Origin: Nostoc flagelliforme FACHB-838
Lineage (GTDB): Bacteria > Cyanobacteriota > Cyanobacteriia > Cyanobacteriales > Nostocaceae
Length of the DNA stretch: 64,000 bases
Assembly (NCBI RefSeq): GCF_014698065.1
Contig: NZ_JACJSI010000018.1
Coordinates: forward strand, 40,881 to 104,880
Reading direction: 5' to 3'
How positions within the stretch are numbered: position 1 is the stretch's first letter; the number at the start of each line of letters is the position of its first letter. Under the pieces are notes generated by a model. It saw nothing but the letters and a program-made list of their open reading frames with translations, did no database searches and was not told where the DNA came from. This document shows positions 24,804 to 34,171 of this stretch, piece by piece. A program made the translations under genes and the position numbers.

Positions 24804-25991
24804 CTACATCAACTCCATCTCTCGCAACCCCTGGCGTAGTCTTTTCGCCTCTTCGGGATTATATCTTTCATGAAGGGCGATCGCTTTTTTAAAGGCTGTT
24901 AAACTATCTTGATGATTGCCAATTTTGAGCAACACTACCCCTAAATTTTGATACGCTTCGGCATAGTTGGGATTTAAGGTGATTGCATGTTGATAATATA
25001 CGATCGCATCTGCAAATAAACCCAAAGCCTTAAATGTCATCGCCAAATTATAATGTCCAACAACAAAAGTAGGGTCAATTTTCAAAGCTGTGGCATAAGC
25101 AGTTTTCGCACCGTTTAAATCTCCTGCTGCTTTGAGTAAGTTACCCAAGTTGTTGTATGCTCCTAGTTTGAGCATGGGATAAATTGGCAATTTGATGGCA
25201 GCTTGATAGTGAGAAATAGCCTGTGGAGATTTTTGCAACCGACTGTAGGCAATGCCTAAATGATAGTGGAGTTCATATAAAATATCGTAGTTTTCTTCAG
25301 CAACCGTGATTCCTCGTCTCAGCAACTCCATACCTTGGGTAATTTTCCCAGTTTCTACATACAATGCCCCTAATTTGCTGCAAACATAGGGGTCATCAGG
25401 ATGAGTCGCAAAAAACCCTTCCATCGCCGTAGCTGCTTTGGCATATTTGTTATTTTGAGCGATCGCACTTTTTTGATATCCTGTGTGTACAAGTGCCACT
25501 CCAGGTAAATAACCTATTTGCCAATGGGGTTCTTTAGTTAAAATTGCTGCCACGCTATCATCTATTAAGGCATGGTAAGGACGGTCAAAACGAATATCTG
25601 GATGATTGCGGAATAGCCTGGAAACCAAAGAATAGGGAGATTGTTCTGCGCCAACTTCCTGGCGGACGAGGTTGATGAGCAGGTATTCATCTGTAGCGAT
25701 CGCCTCTCGTAACTGCGGTACAATTTCTGAAGCTAGAGTTTCATCAGCATCTAATACCAAAATCCAATCACTAGTAACATATTTTAAAGCTGCATTACGG
25801 GCAGCACTGAAATCATTACACCATTTAAAATGATAGACTTTTGCACCAAGTTCTTGGGCAATATTGGGAGTGCGATCGATTGAGCCTGTGTCTAATACTA
25901 CCATTTCATCCACCACAATTCTTACACTGTTCAGGCATTTAGGCAGTGTTGCGGCTTCATTTTTCACAATCATGCACAGACTCAAACTCAT
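24804..25991 (-). CDS. Family 2 glycosyltransferase with C-terminal TPR repeats
   Basis: 395 residues. The N-terminal GT-A domain (about 1-200) starts LSLCMIVKNEAATLPKCLNSV, with MVVLDTGSIDRTPNIAQELG, the NDFSAARNAAL segment and the metal/nucleotide motif WILVLDADETL. From about residue 200 onward there are TPR units (AYSRLQKSPQAISHYQAAI; YNNLGNLLKAAGDLNGAKTAYATALKIDP; AYQNLGVVLLKIGNHQDSLTAFKKAI). It belongs to the SunS/Trx-like GT2-TPR group that glycosylates proteins or small molecules; the acceptor is unknown. Soluble, no signal peptide. It is a single gene with repeats downstream. Confidence 0.9.
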   Translation of the reverse strand: MSLSLCMIVKNEAATLPKCLNSVRIVVDEMVVLDTGSIDRTPNIAQELGAKVYHFKWCNDFSAARNAALKYVTSDWILVLDADETLASEIVPQLREAIATDEYLLINLVRQEVGAEQSPYSLVSRLFRNHPDIRFDRPYHALIDDSVAAILTKEPHWQIGYLPGVALVHTGYQKSAIAQNNKYAKAATAMEGFFATHPDDPYVCSKLGALYVETGKITQGMELLRRGITVAEENYDILYELHYHLGIAYSRLQKSPQAISHYQAAIKLPIYPMLKLGAYNNLGNLLKAAGDLNGAKTAYATALKIDPTFVVGHYNLAMTFKALGLFADAIVYYQHAITLNPNYAEAYQNLGVVLLKIGNHQDSLTAFKKAIALHERYNPEEAKRLRQGLREMELM

Positions 25992-26094
25992 AATTTAAAA
26001 ATTGGGAGTGGGGAATAAGTTCGCTTGTAATGGACGGTTGATCGCATCGGCGATCGCACTACTTTTTCTAGTGTAACTTTGAGGTGCGATCGCT

Positions 26095-27249
26095 TTACTT
26101 ACTAACAAAGGAGTTTTTTTCAGCATAGTCGAAATTTTTCTGATATTCTTTAATTTTTTGTTGAGCCACTAGATAATTTGGGCTAGAAGATGGCACACTT
26201 TTCATAAGTGCGATCGCAGCTTCCCATTGAGCTACAACTATTTTCCACTCATCTGGAGATTTTGCTGATTGAGTAAGATTAGCTGCATTCATTGCTTTAC
26301 TTACTGCCTCTCGGAATGTATCAGTTTCAAGTAACACAGTCGGAGGTTCAGAAATCACTGCTGAGGGTGTAGCTAATATAGACTTTGATGGTATTTGAGT
26401 TGGAATTTTAGAGTTAAAGGTAAGTATTTCTCCGGATTTGGAAGAAAAGTATATTAATATAGCAATTGCAAATATCAAAAAAATTAGCAGCCATTTTTTA
26501 TTTAAATTATGATATTTATGTCTGGTATTGATAATTGGAGTTTCTTGAATATTCAAAGGAATATTTGATTTCATTTTGTGTAAACCCATTTCTCCACGTA
26601 ACTTATTAAGTTCTTGATCTGTATTTAAATCAGTATTGGGTTTACTTGCATCTGTTCTTTTAGTGCCAGAATAGATAGATAGTATTCTGCATCTTACCAA
26701 ATATTGAATTTGGTAAATTAGTGCCATACTAGAAATCTGGAACAGGCTAAATATTACTATTATATTATTTTGTATTTGTGCATAGTATTCAATTAGTCTG
26801 GCATAGCTAAAATTAAACAATGGTAGAAGTATTGTAGAAAACAAAACTGCTATTAGTGTAGAAAATGCAATCACAAGCCAAGCGTACAATCCTTCCCACC
26901 AACTCATTATTCCTGGGAAAAATCCCTGTGTTCTACCTATTTCTGGTGCCTGAATTTCTGATATAAACCGACTAATGAGTAAGTGTAAGAAGTGGTGAGT
27001 AAAAGAAATGATAGGAATTGGAGATAGGAGTAAAAATATTGTAAATGTAACAAGTAATTCGGGACTTTTTACAAAATAGACGATACGATAGCCTACCTTT
27101 CCAGGATTATTGAGTACAAATATAATAACGCTCAAAAATAGATTTAAAATCAATGCTTTTAACCAAGAACTAGGATAAGGAAACCATAAAGGCCAGTAAA
27201 GCTTTTGTAGTTTTTGCTTACTAACTTCCTGAAGGCTCGGCTGTTTCAT
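26095..27249 (-). CDS. Multispanning membrane protein of unknown function
   Basis: 384 residues from ATG 27249 (the frame extends to a TTG at 27264). Hydrophobic segments lie near residues 35-55 (ALILNLFLSVIIFVL), 75-95 (LLVTFTIFLLLSPIPIISF), 125-150 (LYAWLVIAFSTLIAVLFSTILL), 165-190 and 265-285 (WLLIFLIFAIAILIYF). The C-terminal 100 residues are soluble and helical. They end in a motif seen in other Nostoc proteins as remembered (AIALMKSVPSSSPNYLVAQQKIKEY). The start region TTTACTGGTTATGA is shared with the next upstream gene. It is probably a real, lineage-specific protein; no function is known. Confidence 0.7.
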   Translation of the reverse strand: MKQPSLQEVSKQKLQKLYWPLWFPYPSSWLKALILNLFLSVIIFVLNNPGKVGYRIVYFVKSPELLVTFTIFLLLSPIPIISFTHHFLHLLISRFISEIQAPEIGRTQGFFPGIMSWWEGLYAWLVIAFSTLIAVLFSTILLPLFNFSYARLIEYYAQIQNNIIVIFSLFQISSMALIYQIQYLVRCRILSIYSGTKRTDASKPNTDLNTDQELNKLRGEMGLHKMKSNIPLNIQETPIINTRHKYHNLNKKWLLIFLIFAIAILIYFSSKSGEILTFNSKIPTQIPSKSILATPSAVISEPPTVLLETDTFREAVSKAMNAANLTQSAKSPDEWKIVVAQWEAAIALMKSVPSSSPNYLVAQQKIKEYQKNFDYAEKNSFVSK

Positions 27250-27424
27250 AACCAGTAAATACAAAAAAAGATAAACTATTGTCCATCTTAATATTCCCTA
27301 TTTACAGGCAAAACCAACATTTTCAAAAATCTTGATAATTATATATTGAAAATTCTATTTAGTTTATTAAATTTTTGGCAAAAACTCTATTTTTAGACTA
27401 ATTATCTACACGGTAAGTTAAATC

Positions 27425-27946
27425 CTAACGTTCCTTTGTAATCACAGAACTTCCATTACTAATACTTACTTTTTGGATAAATACATCAGAACAAGATGAT
27501 AAAATATCAGCACTGATTTGATTAGCAATCATTTCAAAATCTTGGCTTGTTAATCCCTGCGCGCTATCACCGCTTAAGTTAATACAAATAGTTAGGGGTT
27601 GAGGATTACTGGAAGAGTCTTCATCATTTACCGCTTCTAGTTCAGCTTCTGCTATCCCTAAATTAAACTCTTTACTCCAAGCTGGAAACTCCTTACCCGT
27701 TTGTTGCCCATAAACTTGCACTATTTCAATAGACGTAGCCCCTAAAGCTGTTAACCCTTTGTGGATAAATGGAATTAAAATCTGCTGACTTGGAACTTGG
27801 GCAGATTCTAGTATTACCTCTAAACAAGCATCTTTAAAGGTAACTTTTGCAGTGATCCCTTTCGGGTGTAGGTGGCGATTCATCAGAGATGCGATCGCCT
27901 GGGTATCTCCCTGTTTAGCAAGTTTGAGAATATTTGGCTGTGTCAT
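27425..27946 (-). CDS. Conserved hypothetical protein (Nostoc-type N-terminal domain)
   Basis: 173 residues, soluble. The first 95 residues (MTQPNILKLAKQGDTQAIASLMN, then KGITAKVTFKDACLEVILES, LIPFIHKGLTALGATSIEIVQVYG) look like a small alpha-beta domain that I recall as the start of several Nostoc hypothetical proteins. The C-terminal part (LTICINLSGDSAQGLTSQDFEMIANQIS) is less familiar. It is followed on the same strand after about 175 bases by the multispanning membrane protein, whose start region it shares. No catalytic motif was seen. Confidence 0.75.
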   Translation of the reverse strand: MTQPNILKLAKQGDTQAIASLMNRHLHPKGITAKVTFKDACLEVILESAQVPSQQILIPFIHKGLTALGATSIEIVQVYGQQTGKEFPAWSKEFNLGIAEAELEAVNDEDSSSNPQPLTICINLSGDSAQGLTSQDFEMIANQISADILSSCSDVFIQKVSISNGSSVITKER

Positions 27947-28192
27947 AACCAGTAAAAGAGAAAATCTGGGAAAATAAACTTATATTCTCAGGGTTCCCTC
28001 TTGGCAGCCTTAAATAACATTATGATGCAAAATATTAAATAACTGAAGTTAAAATATTTAGTATAAATATAGTCTATTATAGACTTTTGCAAAAAATGCT
28101 TTTTTTGTATCAATATCAAAAATTACTGTTTCTTTTCTCCGCTTGCTAAATTACTAAGATTTATATTAATCAATTTAATTCCCAATCAAAAC

Positions 28193-28858
28193 ATGAAGAT
28201 TTCTCAAGATTCTGCTTGGCCCTCGACAGTGGCAGAAGCCATAGTTATCCAAGAAAAACTGCGAGATCAAGTAATTACGTCCGATCAACTGCAAGAACCT
28301 ATCCAGTACGTTGCTGGAGTAGATATGGGTTTTGAAGCTAATGGAACAATTAGCCGTGCAGCTGTCGTAGTACTGAGTTTTCCTGATTTGCAAGTAATCG
28401 AGACAAGCCTAGTACACCGTCCTACAACCTTTCCCTATGTTCCTGGGTTCCTCTCATTTCGGGAAATTCCAGCTGTCCTCGATGCCTTAGAAAAGATTAA
28501 AACAACACCAGATATTATCCTATGTGATGGTCAAGGAATTGCTCATCCCCGCAGATTAGGTATAGCTAGCCATTTAGGGCTACTTATAGATATGCCAACA
28601 ATTGGTGTAGCTAAGTCAAAATTGGTAGGTAAGAATGAGGAAGTGCCAAAAACAAAAGGCAGCAGACAACCACTGATATATAAGGGTGAAACTATTGGGG
28701 CAGTTTTGCGATCGCGCACAGGGGTAAAACCTCTGTACATTTCCAGTGGTCATCGAGTTAGTTTACCGACAGCGATTGACTATGTGTTACGCTGCATAAC
28801 CAAATATCGGCTGCCAGAAACCACACGCCTTGCTGATAAATTAGCGTCGGCGAAATAA
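28193..28858 (+). CDS. nfi: Endonuclease V (deoxyinosine 3'-endonuclease)
   Basis: Cuts DNA one phosphodiester bond 3' of deoxyinosine, starting repair of deaminated adenine. The 221-residue protein has the family pattern: the metal Asp in VAGVDMGFEANG, the wedge and catalytic segment YVPGFLSFRE with its Glu, the second metal site in IILCDGQGIAHPRRLGIASHLG, and GVAKSKLVG. The C-terminal strand RTGVKPLYISSGHRVSL completes the fold. It lies divergent from the 27.4 kb gene across an AT-rich 246-base spacer. No repair genes are adjacent. Confidence 0.95.
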   Translation: MKISQDSAWPSTVAEAIVIQEKLRDQVITSDQLQEPIQYVAGVDMGFEANGTISRAAVVVLSFPDLQVIETSLVHRPTTFPYVPGFLSFREIPAVLDALEKIKTTPDIILCDGQGIAHPRRLGIASHLGLLIDMPTIGVAKSKLVGKNEEVPKTKGSRQPLIYKGETIGAVLRSRTGVKPLYISSGHRVSLPTAIDYVLRCITKYRLPETTRLADKLASAK

Positions 28859-28940
28859 AGCTTGTTGAGTTTTTTCTAAATACTTGCTTGCACCGATTAA
28901 ATCATGTTAGGAATCGCACAGAAAGAAGTTGAAGTAGCTA

Positions 28941-29492
28941 ATGAACGCACTAACTTTACAGTGGCATGATGCAGGTCAACATAAAACTCAGGACATTTAC
29001 GAACAACAGCCAAGTCAAAATCCTGGCACTGTCCGCATCGGTCGTGACCCCCTCCGGTGCGATATTGTTCTGAGTAATCTCACTGTCTCTGGTCTGCACG
29101 TTGAAATCTTTTTTCATCACCAAGAACAACGCTTTTATATCAGGAATTTGCGATCGCAAAATCCCCCCATTGTCGATGGACGGCAATTAGTCCAAGGTGA
29201 AATGCCTTTAACTGAGGGCAGTAGTATCTCTTTGGGGCAAATCAAACTCAATGTTACTAGGGTTTCGATGGGTAGCATTCCAGTAACAATTTTGCTGCCA
29301 CCCCATCCACCAGTACATATCGGACATCACCAACATTCACCGATACCCCCTGCACCACCACCAGGAGTTTATGGCTTAGAATGCCCCAAATGTCATAAAG
29401 TTTCCCCAGCAGAGAATCTACAAATTGGCTGTCGTTGGTGTGGAACATCTTTAGCTGCGGCTGTGAGTGTGTTGGTAGCACCGAGTAATTAG
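28941..29492 (+). CDS. FHA-domain protein with C-terminal zinc ribbon
   Basis: 183 residues. The FHA domain occupies about 5-105: VRIGRDPLRCDIVLSNLTVSGLHVEIFF, then IRNLRSQNPPIVDGRQL. One FHA signature position differs: the usual Ser-Arg before the His is Ser-Gly-Leu-His, and the Asn-Gly at the end is Asp-Gly, so phosphothreonine binding may be altered. After a Pro- and His-rich linker comes a Cys4 ribbon (CPKC, 12 residues, CRWC). It is directly followed by a second FHA gene, suggesting a paired phospho-signalling function. The next gene starts about 160 bases later after a repeat block. Confidence 0.85.
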   Translation: MNALTLQWHDAGQHKTQDIYEQQPSQNPGTVRIGRDPLRCDIVLSNLTVSGLHVEIFFHHQEQRFYIRNLRSQNPPIVDGRQLVQGEMPLTEGSSISLGQIKLNVTRVSMGSIPVTILLPPHPPVHIGHHQHSPIPPAPPPGVYGLECPKCHKVSPAENLQIGCRWCGTSLAAAVSVLVAPSN

Positions 29493-29494
29493 GG

Positions 29495-29666
29495 AGTGGG
29501 GGATGAGGGAGCAGGGGGAACAGGGGGAGCAGGGGGAGCAGGGGGAGCAGGGGAGGCAGGGGAAGCAAAAATAACTAATACCCAATACTTCTCTACGAAA
29601 GGCTGCGCCAACGACTTCGCTCAGTACAAATGACCAATGACAAATGACAAATGACAAATGAACAAA
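29495..29666. repeat. GGGGAGCAG and ACAAATG short repeats between the two FHA genes
   Basis: GGGGGAGCAGG is repeated five or more times at about 29505-29570, followed by CAAATGAC repeats at about 29628-29666. The ATG used by the next gene (29651) lies inside the last of these repeats. Confidence 0.75.
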
Positions 29667-31606
29667 TCCAATTGAGTTGGGACGACCCAGCGACGGGTGA
29701 ACGGCGAGAACCAAGGTTAAATATGCCGATCGCTTTTGGCCGAGAATTCGCTCGCTTACCTGCTGAATTTAATGGACAGCGCGTTTCTAGGATATTGCTT
29801 AACAGCAATGAAGTTTCTCGCTACCATGCCCTAATTGACTGGGAACAAGACCATTTAGTAGTGATTGACCAAGGTAGCGTTAACGGTGTGTATGTTAATG
29901 GTCAACCACAAACGCGCAGTGTCTTAGCTAATGGCGATACATTGCAAATTGGCCCTTATTTAATAACGGTGACATTTGCTGCTAACGTACCCGCACCAGA
30001 TACTAGCCCTCCTTCAACAATTTTTTTCAACCCAAATACCAATCTCCCAGACCCCAGGTTGCCTGTAATCCAGCCGTTAACGCCTTTGGCAAGTAATTTC
30101 CCGCCATTAGCGTTTCAGGCACAAAAGGTCGCTGTGCAAGCACTTCATGCTACGGGATTACCAGTAGATGAATCTGATTATCTAGCGATCGGGGCGGGAT
30201 TGGGTAGCTTTGTTTGGGCTGATTTATTGCGAATTAGCGGTGTACCTGCTAAAAAAATTGTAGCTTTGGGATTAGAGGCGGAACCTTATGCTCGTTACAA
30301 GCGCCTCTGTTTGAATTCGCAAATTCCCTTATCTGAAAGACTGCGTTCTAATTCTGATTCTTGTCCTGATAATATTTGGGGCTGGCCTAGTTATGCCTTA
30401 CGTGAAGCTTGGCACGATTTCAGCAAGGGACAGATAAACCCAGCATTTAAGTATTTATGGCAAGTGTTTGCTGAACCAACATTTGCAGAAACTTATACTC
30501 CGCGTGCGGGTAACGTCTTTGATTCCATAGATAGGGAAGCAAAGCGCATTGGCTGGAATCAAATTTATCGCTATGGACGAGTTAGGGGAATTCGCAAAAC
30601 TGATGATGGGAGATATTGCGTAGCCTATTCTCGCGGCCCAGGAAATTATGCTTTTTTAGTTAGTCGTTATTTACATTTAGCTACTGGGTATCCAGCCATT
30701 CAATTTTTGCCAGATTTGCAAGCTTATAGGGAAAAATATCAAGATTTTAAATCTGTCGTTAATGCTTATGAAGCTCACGATCATGTTTATGAGCAACTAG
30801 AGCAACAAGGTGGTACCGTGTTGATTCGGGGGCGGGGAATTGTGGCTTCGCGGATTGTGCAGCGGATTTATGAAGCCAGAAAGCAAAATCGGAATATTGC
30901 AGTTTTGCATTTAATGCGATCGCCTAAACCCCAAGGTAACAAATTTCAAAAAGCCACGCGCCTAGTTAAAAATCATTACGAATTCCAACCCTTTAACTGG
31001 CCCAAAGCCTGTTGGGGCGGCGAACTCCGGGTCATGTTAGAAAAAGCCACTCCCGACGAACGCAAGCGTTTACTAGCAGACTGGGGTGGAACTACCACCG
31101 CCGACCGTCACGACTGGCAGCAAATTACCGCCCAAGGGTTAAGCGAAGGCTGGTATCAAATTACATTCGGTGAGGTGCTGGATGTGGAGCGAGATGCCCA
31201 AAACCGAACTATTACCCATATCCGAGAGCAAAGCTTCGGGGAAATGAAATTACTAGCTGATTTTATTGTTGATGCTACTGGACTGGATGCCAAGGTTGAT
31301 GCTAATCCCCTAATAGCAGATTTGGTAAAACATTACAACCTCCCAGTTAACCACCTGGGGCGACTGACTGTAGCGAACAATTTTGAACTAATAGAAATGC
31401 GTAGTGATAGAGGTCAAATGTATGCTGCGGGTGCTATTACCTTGGGTGGCCCTTATGCAGCAGTTGATAGTTTCTTAGGTTTGCAGTATGCCGCATTAGT
31501 CGCCGTTGATGGACTGGCCGCTGCCCATGCGCCTGGAGTCCATCGTTTGAATATTATAAGTTCCTTTCAACAGTGGTTGAAGTGGGTGTTAAATCAGTCA
31601 CCTTAG
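29651..31606 (+). CDS. FHA domain fused to an FAD-dependent oxidoreductase
   Basis: 651 residues. The FHA domain spans about 10-115: PIAFGREFARLP, LNSNEVSRYHALIDWE, and VIDQGSVNGVYVNGQP with the normal Ser-Arg-x-His and Asn-Gly residues. After a Pro-rich linker comes a Rossmann-type flavoprotein domain (about 170-640) with LAIGAGLGSFVWADLL as a divergent dinucleotide fold, HLATGYPAIQFLP and IVDATGLDAKVD as the two ATG motifs, and MYAAGAITLGGPYAAVDSF near the end. The fusion implies redox activity recruited or controlled by threonine phosphorylation. The substrate is unknown. It pairs with the FHA-ribbon gene upstream. Confidence 0.85.
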   Translation: MTNEQIQLSWDDPATGERREPRLNMPIAFGREFARLPAEFNGQRVSRILLNSNEVSRYHALIDWEQDHLVVIDQGSVNGVYVNGQPQTRSVLANGDTLQIGPYLITVTFAANVPAPDTSPPSTIFFNPNTNLPDPRLPVIQPLTPLASNFPPLAFQAQKVAVQALHATGLPVDESDYLAIGAGLGSFVWADLLRISGVPAKKIVALGLEAEPYARYKRLCLNSQIPLSERLRSNSDSCPDNIWGWPSYALREAWHDFSKGQINPAFKYLWQVFAEPTFAETYTPRAGNVFDSIDREAKRIGWNQIYRYGRVRGIRKTDDGRYCVAYSRGPGNYAFLVSRYLHLATGYPAIQFLPDLQAYREKYQDFKSVVNAYEAHDHVYEQLEQQGGTVLIRGRGIVASRIVQRIYEARKQNRNIAVLHLMRSPKPQGNKFQKATRLVKNHYEFQPFNWPKACWGGELRVMLEKATPDERKRLLADWGGTTTADRHDWQQITAQGLSEGWYQITFGEVLDVERDAQNRTITHIREQSFGEMKLLADFIVDATGLDAKVDANPLIADLVKHYNLPVNHLGRLTVANNFELIEMRSDRGQMYAAGAITLGGPYAAVDSFLGLQYAALVAVDGLAAAHAPGVHRLNIISSFQQWLKWVLNQSP

Positions 31607-31796
31607 TATTAGGAGGCAGGGGGGAATCAAGCTAAATCCCCGTTACAAAACGTAATTGCGTTAGCGCAGCGGGGCGTAGCCCATTGCAAATTGCGAATTG
31701 CGAATTGGTATTAGGTGTTGTTTTTGTTAGCGCTACTCTACGATAAACTGCTATTCGCTGATAGCGCTAACACTTAAATTTGGTGTCTTATCAAAA

Positions 31797-33098
31797 CTAT
31801 AGTGTCAAAGATTGAGGATTTGTCTCAATCAATTTTGCTAAATCTTGCAAGAACGCCGCAGCATGGGCACCGTATATAATGCGGTGGTCAGAAGTAATAT
31901 TGACTTGCATTTGTTGCCGCACGCCAAATAAACCGTCGGGTGTTGCTACCACTTGCGGACGGGATGCCCCGATCGCTAAAATTGAACCTTGTCCAGGCGG
32001 TAAAATCGCATCAAATTTATCTACGCCAAACATCCCCAAATTGGACAGGGTAAAAGTACCACTGTTATATTCTTGAGGCTGTAATTGTTTGGTTCTGGCA
32101 CGTTCTACCAAAGACTTCCAATTACGCGATAGAGAATATATATCCACTGCATCTGCATTTTGCAGCACAGGCGTAATTAATCCGCCATCATCCATCGCTA
32201 CTGCTACAGAAATGTTGATATCAGAATGATAAACAATACCTTGGTCTGAGTAGCTAGCATTTAACAATGGGTGTTTTTGCAACGTTACCGCTACAGCTTT
32301 CGCCAGTAGCGCTGTCATTGTCACGCCTTTGGATTTAATTTGTTTATAAAGTTTGTCTAATCCATCGGTGGTAATTGTATAACCGACACGGAAGACGGGC
32401 ACGGATATGGTGGCTACCATGTTCCGCACTACAGCATTTTGGAAGGTAGTTAAAGGCACGATTTGACCAGGAACAGCCGCCGCCACTGGCGCGGGTGCTG
32501 GTGTCTGAGGTGCTGGGGGTGCAACTGGGGCGCTGGTTGGTACAGGTGCTGGTGGGGCAACTGGGGCAGGGGCGGGTTGTTTGCCCTTATTAGACAATGC
32601 TTCTACATCTTCGGCGACAATGCGACCGTAGGGGCCACTGCCTTGGAGTGTACTTAAATCTACTTTGAGTTCTTTAGCTAACTTGCGGGCACGGGGTGAA
32701 GCTACGAGCCTTCCTTCTTTGTGGTTAGACCCGTTTTGAGACGCTAAGGCAGGTGTTGCGGCTGTAGCTGTGGCAGGGATTGGTTCAGGGGAAGAGGTAG
32801 TAGTAGCAGCCGCGCCGCCGGAATTGGCAAGAGATTTCGCCTGTTCAATTTCAGCTTCCGTTTCGGCGATGAAGGCGATCGCAGATCCTACCGGGGCAGT
32901 TTCACCAGCTTCAACTATGATATGGGCAAGAAAGCCTTCGTAAAAGGTTTCTACATCCATATCTGCCTTATCTGACTCTACAACCACCACTGTTTCGCCT
33001 TTTTCCACTTTGTCCCCTGGCGATTTCACCCAGGAAACGATTTTGCCTTCCGTCATGGTGGAACTCAGCGCCGGCATAAATACTTCGTGAATGCTCAT
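31797..33098 (-). CDS. pdhC: Pyruvate dehydrogenase E2 (dihydrolipoyl acetyltransferase)
   Basis: Core subunit of the pyruvate dehydrogenase complex; transfers the acetyl group from lipoamide to CoA. The 433-residue protein has one lipoyl domain (1-80, lipoyl Lys in VVESDKADMDVE), an E1/E3-binding domain (about 130-170: SPRARKLAKELKVDL, GPYGRIVAEDVE) between Ala/Pro-rich linkers, and the catalytic domain ending in ITSDHRIIYGAHAAAF. In that last motif the usual D-G after the catalytic His reads Y-G, a variant I recall from cyanobacterial and plastid E2 enzymes. It is transcribed alone. Confidence 0.92.
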   Translation of the reverse strand: MSIHEVFMPALSSTMTEGKIVSWVKSPGDKVEKGETVVVVESDKADMDVETFYEGFLAHIIVEAGETAPVGSAIAFIAETEAEIEQAKSLANSGGAAATTTSSPEPIPATATAATPALASQNGSNHKEGRLVASPRARKLAKELKVDLSTLQGSGPYGRIVAEDVEALSNKGKQPAPAPVAPPAPVPTSAPVAPPAPQTPAPAPVAAAVPGQIVPLTTFQNAVVRNMVATISVPVFRVGYTITTDGLDKLYKQIKSKGVTMTALLAKAVAVTLQKHPLLNASYSDQGIVYHSDINISVAVAMDDGGLITPVLQNADAVDIYSLSRNWKSLVERARTKQLQPQEYNSGTFTLSNLGMFGVDKFDAILPPGQGSILAIGASRPQVVATPDGLFGVRQQMQVNITSDHRIIYGAHAAAFLQDLAKLIETNPQSLTL

Positions 33099-33597
33099 AG
33101 GGTGGTTAGGAAATCAATGGTTTATGGACTTTAACAGCTTTTGTCAGATCGAATTGTATCTTGGTAGGAGAGTTTTAGGCTGTTTATATTTTAGGTTGGG
33201 GGTTGGGAGTTGGGGATTAGATTTTAACAGACGACTAATACTCTAGGAACCTAAATATGGCTTAGAGGTCTATAATACACAGCTATCCTCAATGGTTAGC
33301 CAATATCTCGATCTCGTTTTATAGGACTTTTACTTGATTTTTGAACAAAACTCAGTACTATTCCCTATTCCCTGTTCCCTCTCTCTACGAGTGATTCAGG
33401 AATAAATCGGAATCCTATAATCGTTGACTTGCAAAAACTACCACGAGTTTCTCACAGATTAAATGGGATTGCTATTTATATTCCTCATAACTACTACTTA
33501 AGATATAAGTGCTTCTCACAGGTAGAGGATGTGCAATCCAGTTCAATCTAGAATTCAAAATTGGTAATAAACCTATTTGAAATTCCTGTTTACTTTT
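33099..33597. other. Intergenic region, repeat-rich
   Basis: About 500 bases between the divergent pdhC and 33.6 kb genes. It holds GGTTGGGAGTTGGGG-type and TTCCCTATTCCCTGTTCCC-type repeats and two TCCTATAAT-like words (near 33412). The pdhC promoter should lie here but cannot be fixed by eye. Confidence 0.4.
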
Positions 33598-34116
33598 ATG
33601 TCGGCAAAGTTGAAATTCTTTTTAATTGTGATACTAAGTATCTTTGCCACAGCTGGCGCTGGAGTTTATATGATTCAGGTCCAGCCATCTGCACCAATTG
33701 TTGAGATTAATGATGGGCAAACCCAGCAGGTGGGAACAATACATCAGTCTCAAGAGGTTGTGGCATACTCAGAGCGTTCCGATTATAAAACTATACCTTT
33801 AGAACAGATTAACTCATCTCTCCAAGGTAGCGATCCTGCTACCCTCGCCTTGAATGCTTTTGAGGACATAGTAGTAGGAACGCGAAAGGTAGAGGTAGCT
33901 TATCCGCAACGAAATCAGGCCCTTGTGACAATTACGCAAATCAAGCCGGGTGATGATTCAGTTGATACAGTTAAATATCGAGTTGAGATGACCACCTTTG
34001 GGCGATCGCTTTTTGTTAGCTCTCCTCCAGTGTGGCAAATTGTTTGGGCTGGCTCCCAGGTAGAATGTTGGGCTGGGAGCCGCCCCCACACTAACTTAAA
34101 TCACATCTGTCATTAG
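33598..34116 (+). CDS. Hypothetical exported or membrane-anchored protein
   Basis: 172 residues from ATG 33598; the frame reaches a TTG at 33577 but the ATG opens directly into the signal segment (MSAKLKFFLIVILSIFATAGAG). The mature part (EINDGQTQQVGTIHQ, DPATLALNAFEDIV, VEVAYPQRNQALVTITQ, DTVKYRVEM) has the strand pattern of a small periplasmic beta domain. It ends in WQIVWAGSQVECWAGSRP. The WAGSQ / WAGSR end coincides with a hairpin in the DNA (GGCTCCCA with TGGGAGCC), so the last 20 residues may be read-through of a repeat. No family recognised. Confidence 0.7.
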   Translation: MSAKLKFFLIVILSIFATAGAGVYMIQVQPSAPIVEINDGQTQQVGTIHQSQEVVAYSERSDYKTIPLEQINSSLQGSDPATLALNAFEDIVVGTRKVEVAYPQRNQALVTITQIKPGDDSVDTVKYRVEMTTFGRSLFVSSPPVWQIVWAGSQVECWAGSRPHTNLNHICH

Positions 34117-34166
34117 TCATTGACTATTGGTCATAAAACAAATGACAAATGACAAATGACAAAAGA
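34112..34166. repeat. CATTGGT/ACAAATGAC short repeat
   Basis: GTCATTAGTCATTGACTATTGGTCAT is followed by ACAAATGACAAATGACAAATGAC; this is the same family as 1375-1442 and 11932-12006. It lies between two convergent genes and can form a hairpin. Confidence 0.65.
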
Positions 34167-34171
34167 CAAAG

